Program-made: the position numbers and the translations under genes | Origin: Microbacterium sp. | GTDB taxonomy: Bacteria > Actinomycetota > Actinomycetes > Actinomycetales > Microbacteriaceae | NCBI GenBank assembly: GCA_029239635.1 | Contig: JARBUN010000003.1 | Span: 54,535-118,534 of the forward strand | Reading direction: 5' to 3' | Length of the DNA stretch: 64,000 nt | In this document: positions 32,601 to 40,570 of the stretch, piece after piece | How the letters are laid out: each line of letters opens with the position of its first letter | Position numbering within the stretch: the first letter of the stretch is position 1 | The notes under the pieces: model-generated | Databases searched by the model: none | Told to the model about the DNA's origin: nothing | The model's input: only the letters and a program-made list of their open reading frames with translations

Positions 32601-33214
32601 AGGCGCTCGAGGCTCACCGCGAGGTGCGCGCCGCGCTTGGTCGCCGCGACCGCGTGCACCTCGTCGATGATGACCGTGTGCACGCCGCGCAGCGTCTCGG
32701 CCGCCTGGCTGGTCAGCATGAGGTACAGCGACTCGGGCGTCGTGATGAGGATGTCGGGCGGATCGGTGACGAGTTTCCGGCGGTCGCTCGAGCTCGTGTC
32801 ACCGGAGCGGACGCCGACGCTCACGCCGGGCACCTGGATGCCGAGGCGGCGGGCCGACTGCCCGATCCCGACGAGGGGCGACCGGAGGTTCCGCTCCACG
32901 TCGACGCCGAGGGCCTTGAGCGGGGAGATGTAGAGGACGCGGGTGTTCGTCGCCGGCGTCTTCGGGGCGGCCTTCTTGCCGCGGCGAGGGGGCTCGGCAT
33001 CCGGGATCTCGGGGGTCTTCTCGCGGAAGATGCGGTCGATCGCGAAGAGGAAGGCCGACAGGGTCTTACCGGAACCGGTGGGCGCCACGACGAGTGCGTT
33101 GCGCCCGGACGAGACCGACTCCCACGCGCCCTTCTGCGCATTGGTGGGGGCCGAGAACGCGCCGCGGAACCAGTCCTGCGTGGCAGGACCGAATCTGTCG
33201 AGGACGTCAGCCAT
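29594..33214 (-). CDS. lhr: ATP-dependent helicase Lhr (N-terminal and central part; frame ends at WSGHAAGPGRP*)
   Basis: TNAQKGAWESVSSGRNALVVAPTGSGKTLSAFLFAIDRI; DEVHAV; IRLSATVRP-like motifs; SLELGIDMGAVDLVIQVEAP; RVGRAGHQVGE. Confidence 0.85.
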   Translation of the reverse strand: MADVLDRFGPATQDWFRGAFSAPTNAQKGAWESVSSGRNALVVAPTGSGKTLSAFLFAIDRIFREKTPEIPDAEPPRRGKKAAPKTPATNTRVLYISPLKALGVDVERNLRSPLVGIGQSARRLGIQVPGVSVGVRSGDTSSSDRRKLVTDPPDILITTPESLYLMLTSQAAETLRGVHTVIIDEVHAVAATKRGAHLAVSLERLDALLDEPAQRIGLSATVRPIDEVARFLGGAQPVDIVAPKATKAFDLSVVVPIEDMLNPPPPPGSPAPDEATDGEWFSERPESTEMAGSVWPHVEEAIVDRILERRSTIVFSNSRRLAERLTGRLNEIYAERLGIDVPEPTVPAAMMAQAGASAGVSAILAKAHHGSVSKEQRAQVEDELKSGTLRCVVATSSLELGIDMGAVDLVIQVEAPPSAASGLQRVGRAGHQVGEVSRAALFPKHRSDVLHTAVVTERMLAGRIEAIAVPQNPLDILAQQTVAAAALGSIDVEEWFDTVKRSAPFRSLPRSAYEATLDLLAGRYPSDEFAELRPRLVWDRDAGTLTGRPGAQRIAVTSGGTIPDRGLFGVFVAGESQNARVGELDEEMVYESRVNDVFTLGTTSWRIVEITHDRVNVLPAFGQPGKLPFWHGDGIGRPAELGEALGKFSRDLAGADSAKAEERLRESGLDDNAITNLLSYLAEQREATGSLPTDRTLTVERSRDEVGDWRIILHSPYGMQVHSPWALAVNARIRERLGVEGAAVASDDGIIARVPDAAAEPPGADLFVFEPDELEQIVTDEVGGSALFASRFRECAARALLLPRLNPNRRSPLWQQRQRSAQLLEVAKRHPSFPIILETLREVLQDVYDLPALLRVTRQIGERRIRLVEITTSQPSPYARDLLFGYVGAFMYEGDSPLAERRAAALSVDPALLSELLGKVEMRELLDPEVIAQFEREAQRLDPDRRARGVEGVADLLRILGPLDAAEVAARLDPETDALAEAHQHLATLVDDRRAIRVTIGGVSRVAGIEDAGRLRDALGAALPVGIPNAFLEPLADPLGDLVARYARTHAPFTTDAVAERLGVGIAVARLTLQRLESQGRLASGFFLPEASGGGRGDDTEWCDVEVLRRLRMRSLAAIRGSVEPVPPAAYARFLPVWQHLGRPLEGIDGVLAVIEQLAGVPIPASAWESLVLPSRVRDYSPALLDELTATGEVVWSGHAAGPGRP

Positions 33215-33220
33215 GTCGAC

Positions 33221-33242
33221 ATCCTCTCTCGGACCTCCGACA
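33221..33242 (-). promoter_or_regulatory. PafBC/RecA-NDp-like promoter motif before lhr
   Basis: TGTCGGAG-GTCCGAGA-GAGGAT, 6 nt before ATG of lhr (33214). Confidence 0.5.
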
Positions 33243-33354
33243 TCGGGTCGGGGTTGACGTTCGCCCGGCGCGGAACGGCGGTCCGTCGCGCGACCGGGCA
33301 CCGTTCCGCCCCGCGGGGGAGGTGGCAGCGCGGCCCGCTTCCTAGCGTGACCGT

Positions 33355-33669
33355 ATGAACAGCGCATCGTCGTCCCCGCGGGCCGCCGTCGCGGTCGTGT
33401 CCGTCTCCGTCTGCCTCGGTCTCGCCATCGGTGCTGCCCTGTGGTTCGGTTCGCAGAACCTCCTCATGGGCGCCACGATCGGTGGCATCCTGGCCCTGCT
33501 CTTCGGTGGTCTCGCTGTCTTCACGTTGCGCCAGGCGCATCCGTCGCAGGGCGGCGCGGGAACCGATGGCGGGGCCGCGATCGTCGGCGGCTTCGGCGAC
33601 GGCGGCTTCGGCGACGGCGGCTGCGCGGACGGCGGCGGAGGGGGCGCGGACGGCGGCGTCGCCTGCTGA
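33355..33669 (+). CDS. Small two-TM membrane protein with Gly/Asp-rich tail ending in Cys
   Basis: GGFGDGGFGDGGCADGGGGGADGGVAC C-terminus. Confidence 0.6.
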   Translation: MNSASSSPRAAVAVVSVSVCLGLAIGAALWFGSQNLLMGATIGGILALLFGGLAVFTLRQAHPSQGGAGTDGGAAIVGGFGDGGFGDGGCADGGGGGADGGVAC

Positions 33670-33671
33670 CC

Positions 33672-35267
33672 TCACGGGGCACGTTCCGTCAGGCGCCCGT
33701 CGTCCAGCTCCAGCTCAAGGTCGAGCCCGAGACGCGCGAGGAACGCGTCGTCGTGGCTCACCACGAGCACCGCGCCCCGGTAGGCCTGCAGCGCCGACAC
33801 CAGTTGGTCGACCGTGTCGAGGTCCAGGTTGTTCGTCGGCTCGTCGAGGACGAGCAGCTGCGGCGGGGGATCGGCCAACAGCACGCGGGCGAGGGCGACG
33901 CGGAAGCGCTCGCCGCCGGACAGGGATCCGAGCGGCCGGGTGGCCGCGTCTCCTCGCACGAGGAACCGCGCCAGGCGATCGCGCACGAGCGGAACGGGAA
34001 CGCTCGGCGCTGCCGCGCACACGGTGTCGAGGACGGATGCCGTGTCGTCGAGGCCGTCGAGGCGCTGCGGCAGGTAGCCGACGTACTCGACACTCGCTCG
34101 GGCGAAGACCTGCCCGGACGGAGCCGCGGAGTGGACGAGGCTCTCGAGGAGGGTCGTCTTCCCTGCGCCGTTGCGCCCCACCAGCGCGACGCGTTCGCGA
34201 CCCGTCACGATCCACTCGCGCTCGCCGTCACCGAGGGACAGGATCCGTCTCCCGGCCGCGTTCCCCGGATCGGGGAGGTCGATGCGCACCACGTCGTCGT
34301 CGCGCACGCGGGCCGACGCTTCGCTCAGCGCCGCACGCGCGGCATCCTCCTTCCCCCTCATCTCCGTGCTCAGGCGGCCCGCGCTCACCTGCGCCGCGTT
34401 GGCCCGTGCTCCCGCGATGATCTTGGGGACCCGCTTCTCTACCTGCGCCTTGTGGGCGACCCGCGATCGCGTGGCGAGCTTGTCGTACGACTCGATGCGC
34501 TGCCGGCGCTCACGGCGCAGTGACTGGGCCGCATCGCGCTCGGCGCGCACGGCGGCCTCCTGTTCCGCGTCGCGCTGCGCACGCCACGCGCTGTACGGAC
34601 CGCCGACGACCCTGAGGGTCCGGCCGTAGAGCTCGGCGGTGGCATCCATCAGCTCGAGCAGGCCGACGTCGTGACTCACCACCACGAGCGTGCCGGGCCA
34701 CTCCCGTATCAACTCGCTCACGCGGGAACGCGCCTTGCGGTCGAGGTCGTTGGTGGGTTCGTCGAGGAGCGTGATGTCGGCCGCGCGGGCGCGGAGCCCG
34801 ACGAGAGCGGCCAGCATCGTCTCGCCGCCCGAGAGCTCGCCGACCGTTCGATCGAGAGCATCGGATGCCACTCCCGCCTCGGCGAGCAGGGTGTGGGCGC
34901 GTGCCTCGACGTCCCAGTCGTCGCCGACCGCGTCGAAGTGGTGCGGTGCCACGTCGCCCGACTCGATCGCCCGCAGCGCGGTGAGAGCCGTCTCCACGCC
35001 GAGAAGCGACGACACGGGCCGACGCGGATCGGCGGCGAGGCGCTGAGGGAGCATCGCGACGTCACCGGATGCCGAGACCGTGCCGGACGTGGGGGTGAGG
35101 CTCCCCGCGGCCACGCACAGGAGCGTGGACTTGCCGGCACCGTTGCGGCCGACGAGGCCGGTGCGGCCCCGGCCGAGGGCGCCGGAGACGCCGTCGAGGG
35201 CGACGGTTCCGTCAGGCCACACGAGGCGGACGCGGTCGAAGACGAGGGAAGGGGAGACAGCTGACAT
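33672..35267 (-). CDS. ABC-F family ATP-binding protein (ribosomal protection / EttA-like)
   Basis: Two Walker A (GRNGAGKST, GRNGAGKTT) and two signature motifs (LSGGE), no TM helices. Confidence 0.87.
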   Translation of the reverse strand: MSAVSPSLVFDRVRLVWPDGTVALDGVSGALGRGRTGLVGRNGAGKSTLLCVAAGSLTPTSGTVSASGDVAMLPQRLAADPRRPVSSLLGVETALTALRAIESGDVAPHHFDAVGDDWDVEARAHTLLAEAGVASDALDRTVGELSGGETMLAALVGLRARAADITLLDEPTNDLDRKARSRVSELIREWPGTLVVVSHDVGLLELMDATAELYGRTLRVVGGPYSAWRAQRDAEQEAAVRAERDAAQSLRRERRQRIESYDKLATRSRVAHKAQVEKRVPKIIAGARANAAQVSAGRLSTEMRGKEDAARAALSEASARVRDDDVVRIDLPDPGNAAGRRILSLGDGEREWIVTGRERVALVGRNGAGKTTLLESLVHSAAPSGQVFARASVEYVGYLPQRLDGLDDTASVLDTVCAAAPSVPVPLVRDRLARFLVRGDAATRPLGSLSGGERFRVALARVLLADPPPQLLVLDEPTNNLDLDTVDQLVSALQAYRGAVLVVSHDDAFLARLGLDLELELDDGRLTERAP

Positions 35268-35315
35268 GACGGAACTCCGGGAACGCGGGATGCGCGGACA
35301 CCGGACCCGTCCGCA

Positions 35316-35432
35316 TCAGCGGAGGGCGGCCGAGAAAACGGCGGGTCGACGGGTCAGCGCGCGGACAGGGGCGCGGAAGCGTCGACGTTCTTCACCGGAG
35401 GAGACCTCGTTCTCGGGGACAGGGCTGTCCAC
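35316..35432 (-). promoter_or_regulatory. Candidate leader/attenuator region of ABC-F gene with uORFs
   Basis: GTG-initiated 38-codon uORF 35316..35432 and 13-codon uORF 35354..35395 (MKNVDASAPLSAR*); overlapping alternative hairpins at 35294..35314 and 35310..35323. Confidence 0.4.
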
Positions 35433-35495
35433 GATAGCCGACGCGGTGTCGATGCGGAACCCCGCCGGATCAGCCTCCGTGGTTACCATGTCGGC

Positions 35496-35801
35496 GTGGT
35501 TGCGTCCTCACCTCTCGACCGCGAGCGAGCGGATGCCCGCCGGCGCCGGCTCCTCTTCGCCTGGGCGGTGACGTTCCCCGCGTGGGTGATCGTGTTCGTC
35601 GTCATCGGCGTGTTCCTCGACGATGTCATCGGCGGCCTGCGGACCGGAGCGCTCTTCGGCGCCGTGATGGCCGGGTTGGGCTCGATCCCTCCCGGTCGGG
35701 GCGGAGGCTCGGTCTCGTCGTCGAATTACGTCGACAGCGGCTTCGCATCCGACGCCTCGTGCGGCGACAGCGGCGGGGGAGGGGACGGCTCGCACTGCTG
35801 A
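35496..35801 (+). CDS. Small two-TM membrane protein with Gly/Asp/Ser-rich tail ending in Cys (GTG start)
   Basis: MVASSPLDRERADARRRRLLFAWAVTFPAWVIVFVVIGVFLDD...SCGDSGGGGDGSHC. Confidence 0.6.
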   Translation: MVASSPLDRERADARRRRLLFAWAVTFPAWVIVFVVIGVFLDDVIGGLRTGALFGAVMAGLGSIPPGRGGGSVSSSNYVDSGFASDASCGDSGGGGDGSHC

Positions 35802-35802
35802 G

Positions 35803-36465
35803 TCAGCCGGCAGCCTCTCCGTCTGCGAGACGCGCGTCGAGGAACGCGCGGACGTCGTCGAGCTCATCCTGCGAGATCGAGTGCGTGAGCCCCGGGTAGA
35901 CCCGACCGCTCAGCTCGCTGTGCCCGGGGAGCCACTGCGCCGTCGCGTCGATCAGGTGCGTCGGGATGACATCGTCCGCCGCGCCGCGCGCCCAGAACAC
36001 CGGAGGCCTCCGTTCGGCGAGCACCGCGTCGCCGGGGAGCTCGCCGCCGGCCGCGTACCCGGCCAGGACCACCACGAACGAGACCGCCTCGGGGTCCGCG
36101 CGCAGCGTCTGCACGGCGACCGCGCCGCCCTGGGAGAAGCCCAGGAGTCCCACGGGCCGGTCGCCCACAGCATCCTGAATCCAGGCGAGCACGGACTCGG
36201 CCGCGCGGGTCACGGCGCCCGGATCGCGTCCGTTCAGCCCTTCGATGGGATACCACGAGGCCCCGGGCATGGGCCACGGTGGGGCGAGAGGGGCGCGCAG
36301 ACTCGCGATCACGTACTCGGCGGGGAGGTACGGAGCGAGTCCGAACAGGTCGTGCTCGTCGGAGCCGTACCCGTGCAGGAGGAGCAGGACCGGTCGATCC
36401 CCGCGTTCGGACGGCGGCACGGACCACCGGACGAGGGAGGGATCGAGGGAGAGGGGCGTGCTCAT
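35803..36465 (-). CDS. Carboxylesterase/phospholipase-type alpha/beta hydrolase
   Basis: RPVLLLLHGYGSDEHDLFGLAPYLP; LGFSQGGAVAVQ; LTHSIS; start reassigned to 36465. Confidence 0.87.
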   Translation of the reverse strand: MSTPLSLDPSLVRWSVPPSERGDRPVLLLLHGYGSDEHDLFGLAPYLPAEYVIASLRAPLAPPWPMPGASWYPIEGLNGRDPGAVTRAAESVLAWIQDAVGDRPVGLLGFSQGGAVAVQTLRADPEAVSFVVVLAGYAAGGELPGDAVLAERRPPVFWARGAADDVIPTHLIDATAQWLPGHSELSGRVYPGLTHSISQDELDDVRAFLDARLADGEAAG

Positions 36466-36471
36466 GCGGCC

Positions 36472-36493
36472 ATTGTGGCAAAGGCCTCCGACA
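36472..36493 (-). promoter_or_regulatory. PafBC/RecA-NDp-like promoter motif before esterase gene
   Basis: TGTCGGAG-GCCTTTGC-CACAAT, 6 nt before ATG 36465. Confidence 0.45.
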
Positions 36494-36531
36494 TTGGCCT
36501 CCGACATCAGCCTCCGACGGCGGGCTCCGAC
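36486..36531. repeat. Four GTCGGAG heptamers at exact 13-bp period
   Basis: CTCCGAC (plus strand) at 36486, 36499, 36512, 36525. Confidence 0.8.
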
Positions 36532-36690
36532 GGCGGCGAGCCGGGGCGCACGGGAGGAGGATCGGGGACGGGAGGAGGCAGCGCGGGGGAGGCATCCTCC
36601 CGTTCCGGAATCGCCTCCCCTCGCGCGGCCGACCCGCCGTGTTCGCGCGGACACGCGGCATCCGTCGCGGTCGGTTGATATACAGGGAAC

Positions 36691-37305
36691 ATGGCTGTCC
36701 GCACACCCGACCCCGATCCCGGCGACGACGGCGGGGAGCGCGAGTCGCTGTCCGGCCCCTTCTCGGGCGCACCCAGCGGCCCGAACACCAACCCGGGCTG
36801 GCTCAGCGAGGTCGAGCTCGCCGAGGCGCGGCGGCGGCTCCCCATGCTCTACGTCGAGGCGTTGCCGGTGCGCACCGATGGCATGGGCATGGTCACGCAG
36901 GTCGGCATCCTGCTGCGCGCGACCCCGCTCGGGGAGATGACCCGCACGCTCGTGTCGGGACGCGTCCGCTACGGCGAGACCGTGCGCGATGCGCTGTTCC
37001 GTCACGTCGAGAACGACCTGGGACCGATGGCCTTCCCGCTGCTCCCGCCGCAGCCGGCTCCGTTCACGGTGGCCGAGTACTTCCCGCTCCCGGGCGTCAG
37101 CGCCTTCCACGACGACCGGCAGCACGCCGTCGCGCTGGCCTACGTCGTTCCCGTGACCGGAACCTGCGAACCGCGTCAGGACGCGCTCGAGGTCACGTGG
37201 CTGTCGCCGGAGGAGGCGGCATCCGATGCCCTCGCCGCCGAGATGGAGGGCGGCCGCGGCACCCTCGTCCGGCAGGGGCTCGCCTCGGTGGGCGCGCTGC
37301 GCTGA
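36691..37305 (+). CDS. NUDIX hydrolase-like protein (DUF4916 type)
   Basis: WLSEVELAEARRRLPMLYVEALPVRTD...GRVRYGETVRDALFRHVENDLG. Confidence 0.8.
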   Translation: MAVRTPDPDPGDDGGERESLSGPFSGAPSGPNTNPGWLSEVELAEARRRLPMLYVEALPVRTDGMGMVTQVGILLRATPLGEMTRTLVSGRVRYGETVRDALFRHVENDLGPMAFPLLPPQPAPFTVAEYFPLPGVSAFHDDRQHAVALAYVVPVTGTCEPRQDALEVTWLSPEEAASDALAAEMEGGRGTLVRQGLASVGALR

Positions 37306-37315
37306 ACGTTGCCGG

Positions 37316-37337
37316 TGTCGGAGGCCCTGTCTAGGGT
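37316..37337 (+). promoter_or_regulatory. PafBC/RecA-NDp-like promoter motif before M3 peptidase gene
   Basis: TGTCGGAG-GCCCTGTC-TAGGGT, 6 nt before ATG 37344. Confidence 0.55.
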
Positions 37338-37343
37338 CGGAGG

Positions 37344-39266
37344 ATGCCGATCACCGCACGCGCTCCGCTCGTTCTGCCCACGGATGCCGCCGGATGGGCG
37401 GGCTTCGTCACCGAGCGTCCCGCCACGCGCCGCGCGCGCATCGACGCGATCGACGCGCGTCTCGCCGAGGCGGGTGACCTGTCCACCGCAGAGCGGCTGG
37501 AGCTCTGGAACGACGCCGACATCGCCTTCGCCGAGGCCCTGTCCGAGGCGCACCTGCTGAGCGAGTCGCATCCGGATGCCGAGATCCGCCGCCTCGCCGA
37601 AGGGCAGGTGCAGCGGTTCGAGGCGCTGCAGGCGCGGCGTCTGCTCGACCGCGGGCTGTGGAGCGCGTTCGCCGACGCCGACGAGACCGGCCTCGGCGAC
37701 GACGAGCGCCGACTGCTGGAGCACATCCGTCGCGACTTCCGGCGCGGCGGTGTCGATCTCGACGACACGGCCCGCGAACGCGTGCGCGCGCTGACCGACC
37801 GCGACACGGAGCTGTCGCTGACGTTCTCCCGACACATCCGCGACGGCAAGCGGGAGATCCGCGTGCCGGCCGACGCGCTCGACGGCCTCCCGACCGATTT
37901 CGTGGCGGATCACCCGGTCGACGCCGACGGGACGGTGACGCTCACGACCGAGTACACCGACCTCATGCCGGTCCGGGAATACGCCCGCGACCGCTCGACG
38001 CGCCACGCGCTGGTCGCGGCCTACAACGACCTGGCCTGGCCCGAGAACGAGGCCGTGCTGGCGGAACTCCTCGCCGTGCGGGCTGAGCGCGCGGCCCTTC
38101 TCGGATACGGCGACTGGGCGGACTACGAGACCGAGACGCGCATGATCGGATCGAGCGCGGCGGTGGCCGCGTTCCTCACGCGTGTGGCCGAGGCGGCGGC
38201 GCCCGCCGCGGCCGCGGAGTACGACCGTCTTCTCGAGCGCCTGCGTCGCGACGACCCCTCGGCGGACGCGGTCACCATCGCGGACTTCTGGTACCTGCTG
38301 AGCACGCTGAAACGGGAGGAGTACGACGTCGACGCGCAGGTCGTGCGCTCGTACTTCCGCTTTCCGCGCGTGCTCGACGGGGTGCTCGCCACCACCGCCC
38401 GCCTGCTCGACGTGATGTACGTGCCCCTCGATGCTCCGTCCTGGCACGACGACGTGCGCGCGTACGACGTCGTGCGCGGCGACGAGACGCTCGGTCGGAT
38501 CCACCTCGATCTGCACCCCCGTGACGGAAAGTACAACCACGCGGCGTGCTTCCCCCTGGCTCCCGGCATCACGGGCCGCTCTCTTCCCGAGGGCGTGCTG
38601 CTCTGCAACTTCTCCCGCGGTCTGCTCGAGCACGACGAGGTGGTCACGTTCTTCCACGAGTTCGGTCACCTCGTGCACGAGATCGTCGGAGGCCACCAGC
38701 GGTGGGCGCGCTTCACCGGGGTCGCCACCGAGTGGGACTTCGTCGAGGCGCCGAGCCAGCTCCTCGAGGAATGGGCGTGGGATGCCGGAGTCCTGGCATC
38801 CTTCGCCGTCGACGACGCGGGGAAGCCGATCCCGGCCGACCTCGTCGCCCGCATGCGTACCGCCGACGCCTTCGGTCGCGGGCTCGAGGTCACGCGCCAG
38901 CTCGGCCACGCGACGACCTCGTATCGACTGCACGTCGATCGTCCCGCCGACCTGCCGAGCGCCGTCGACGGGTACTACCGCGCGGCGAGCCCGGTGGTTC
39001 CCCTGGAGGGGTCGCACTCGTACGCCGGGTTCGGCCATCTGACGGGCTACGGCGCCTGCTATTACACGTACCAGTGGAGTCTCGTGATCGCGCGGGATCT
39101 GCTCTCGGCCTTCGGCGACGACCTGTTCGACGCGGAGACGGCTCTGCGCTATCGCCGAGAGATCCTCGAGCCCGGCGGATCGAGGGACGCCCGTGACCTC
39201 GTCCACGCGTTCCTCGGCCGCGAGAGCACGTTCGACGCGTACCGCGACTGGCTCGCGGGAGCCTGA
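37344..39266 (+). CDS. M3 family metallopeptidase (peptidyl-dipeptidase/oligopeptidase)
   Basis: VVTFFHEFGHLVHEIVGG zinc site; LLCNFSRG. Confidence 0.9.
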   Translation: MPITARAPLVLPTDAAGWAGFVTERPATRRARIDAIDARLAEAGDLSTAERLELWNDADIAFAEALSEAHLLSESHPDAEIRRLAEGQVQRFEALQARRLLDRGLWSAFADADETGLGDDERRLLEHIRRDFRRGGVDLDDTARERVRALTDRDTELSLTFSRHIRDGKREIRVPADALDGLPTDFVADHPVDADGTVTLTTEYTDLMPVREYARDRSTRHALVAAYNDLAWPENEAVLAELLAVRAERAALLGYGDWADYETETRMIGSSAAVAAFLTRVAEAAAPAAAAEYDRLLERLRRDDPSADAVTIADFWYLLSTLKREEYDVDAQVVRSYFRFPRVLDGVLATTARLLDVMYVPLDAPSWHDDVRAYDVVRGDETLGRIHLDLHPRDGKYNHAACFPLAPGITGRSLPEGVLLCNFSRGLLEHDEVVTFFHEFGHLVHEIVGGHQRWARFTGVATEWDFVEAPSQLLEEWAWDAGVLASFAVDDAGKPIPADLVARMRTADAFGRGLEVTRQLGHATTSYRLHVDRPADLPSAVDGYYRAASPVVPLEGSHSYAGFGHLTGYGACYYTYQWSLVIARDLLSAFGDDLFDAETALRYRREILEPGGSRDARDLVHAFLGRESTFDAYRDWLAGA

Positions 39267-39274
39267 GACGGGAG

Positions 39275-39307
39275 GGCCTCGGCATCCGGGATTCGGACGC
39301 CGAGGCC
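39275..39307 (+). terminator. Intrinsic terminator candidate
   Basis: GGCCTCGGC...GCCGAGGCC. Confidence 0.5.
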
Positions 39308-39391
39308 GCTCGGTTCACGGCTTCGCGCGGTCGGGCCGCCGCCGCGCGGCGGGGTCGCGGTTTCGCGCCGTCCGTCCGCGGGATCGCGCGA

Positions 39392-40459
39392 TCAGGCCGT
39401 GGTCTCGCGCGCGATGGCCGCGATGAAGGCGTCGATGTCCGTCTCGGTGGTGTCGAACGAGCACATCCAGCGCACCTCGCGGCGCAGCTCGTCCCAGTCG
39501 TAGAAGCGGAAGCTCTGACGGAGACGGTCGGCGACGCCCGCGGGGAGGGTCGCGAACACGCCGTTGGCGTGGGTGGGCTGGGTGAACTCGACGCCCTGGA
39601 TCGACCCGTCGGCGAGGCCCGCCTCGACGCCGGCGCGCAGCCGCTGGGCCATCGCGTTCGAGTGGCGGGCGTTGCGCAGCCACAGGTCGTTCTCGAGCAG
39701 GGCGACGAGCTGAGCCGAGACGAAGCGCATCTTGCTCGACAGCTGCATGTCGAGCTTGCGCAGGTAGGTGAGTCCCGTGGATGCCGCGGGGTCGAGCACC
39801 ACGATGGCCTCGCCGATCATCGCGCCGTTCTTCGTGCCGCCGAAGCTCAGCACGTCGACGCCCGCATCGCGGGTGAAGGTGCGCAGCGGCACGTCGAGGG
39901 CTGCCGCGGCGTTCGAGATGCGGGCGCCGTCCATGTGCAGGCGCATGCCGTGGCCGTGGGCGTGGTCGGCCAGCGCGCGGATCTCCTCGACGGAGTACAG
40001 CGTGCCGAGCTCGGTCGACTGCGTGATCGACACGACGAGCGGCTGCGCACGGTGCTCGTCGCCCCAGCCCCAGGCCTCGCGGTCGACGAGGTCGGGCGTG
40101 AGTTTGCCGTCGTCGGTGGGGACGGTCAGGAGCTTGATGCCTCCGACGCGTTCCGGGGCCCCGCCCTCGTCGACGTTGATGTGAGCGGTGGATGCCGAGA
40201 TCACCGCGCCCCAGCGGGGAAGCATCGACTGCAGCCCCACGACGTTGGCGCCCGTGCCGTTGAACACGGGGTACGCCTCGACGCCGTCGCCGAGGAGCGA
40301 GACGAACAGCTCCTGCAGGCGAGCGGTGTAGACGTCTTCGCCGTACGCGACCTGGTGGCCCTCGTTGGCCGCGGCGATCGCGGCCAGGACGTCGGGGTGG
40401 ATGCCGGAGTAGTTGTCGGAGGCGAAGCCGCGCACCGATGCGTCGTGGAGGGAAGTCAC
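39392..40459 (-). CDS. Low-specificity L-threonine aldolase (beta-eliminating lyase family)
   Basis: FASDNYSGIHPDVLAAI, HMDGARISNAAAAL, LSFGGTKNGAMIGEA. Confidence 0.9.
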   Translation of the reverse strand: MTSLHDASVRGFASDNYSGIHPDVLAAIAAANEGHQVAYGEDVYTARLQELFVSLLGDGVEAYPVFNGTGANVVGLQSMLPRWGAVISASTAHINVDEGGAPERVGGIKLLTVPTDDGKLTPDLVDREAWGWGDEHRAQPLVVSITQSTELGTLYSVEEIRALADHAHGHGMRLHMDGARISNAAAALDVPLRTFTRDAGVDVLSFGGTKNGAMIGEAIVVLDPAASTGLTYLRKLDMQLSSKMRFVSAQLVALLENDLWLRNARHSNAMAQRLRAGVEAGLADGSIQGVEFTQPTHANGVFATLPAGVADRLRQSFRFYDWDELRREVRWMCSFDTTETDIDAFIAAIARETTA

Positions 40460-40542
40460 CCACCCAGCCTAACTTTCGCCCCTCCTCCCCAGCCGGGGAG
40501 ATCCCGGATCCTTCCCCGCTTCGGGGACGGGCGGTGCTCGTC

Positions 40543-40564
40543 TGTCGGAACCCCCGACGAGAAT
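40543..40564 (+). promoter_or_regulatory. PafBC/RecA-NDp-like promoter motif before SNF2 helicase gene
   Basis: TGTCGGAA-CCCCCGAC-GAGAAT, 6 nt before ATG 40571. Confidence 0.45.
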
Positions 40565-40570
40565 GAGGGG

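Noticed and set aside
31322-33358. 678-aa plus-strand ORF
   Set aside because: Antisense to lhr; no domain signature.
36486-36531. CRISPR-like periodic repeat
   Set aside because: 13-bp period, only four units and no spacer structure; interpreted as promoter boxes.
39569-40570. N-terminal extension of the SNF2 ORF in the track
   Set aside because: Antisense to threonine aldolase; real start at ATG 40571 with promoter motif directly upstream.
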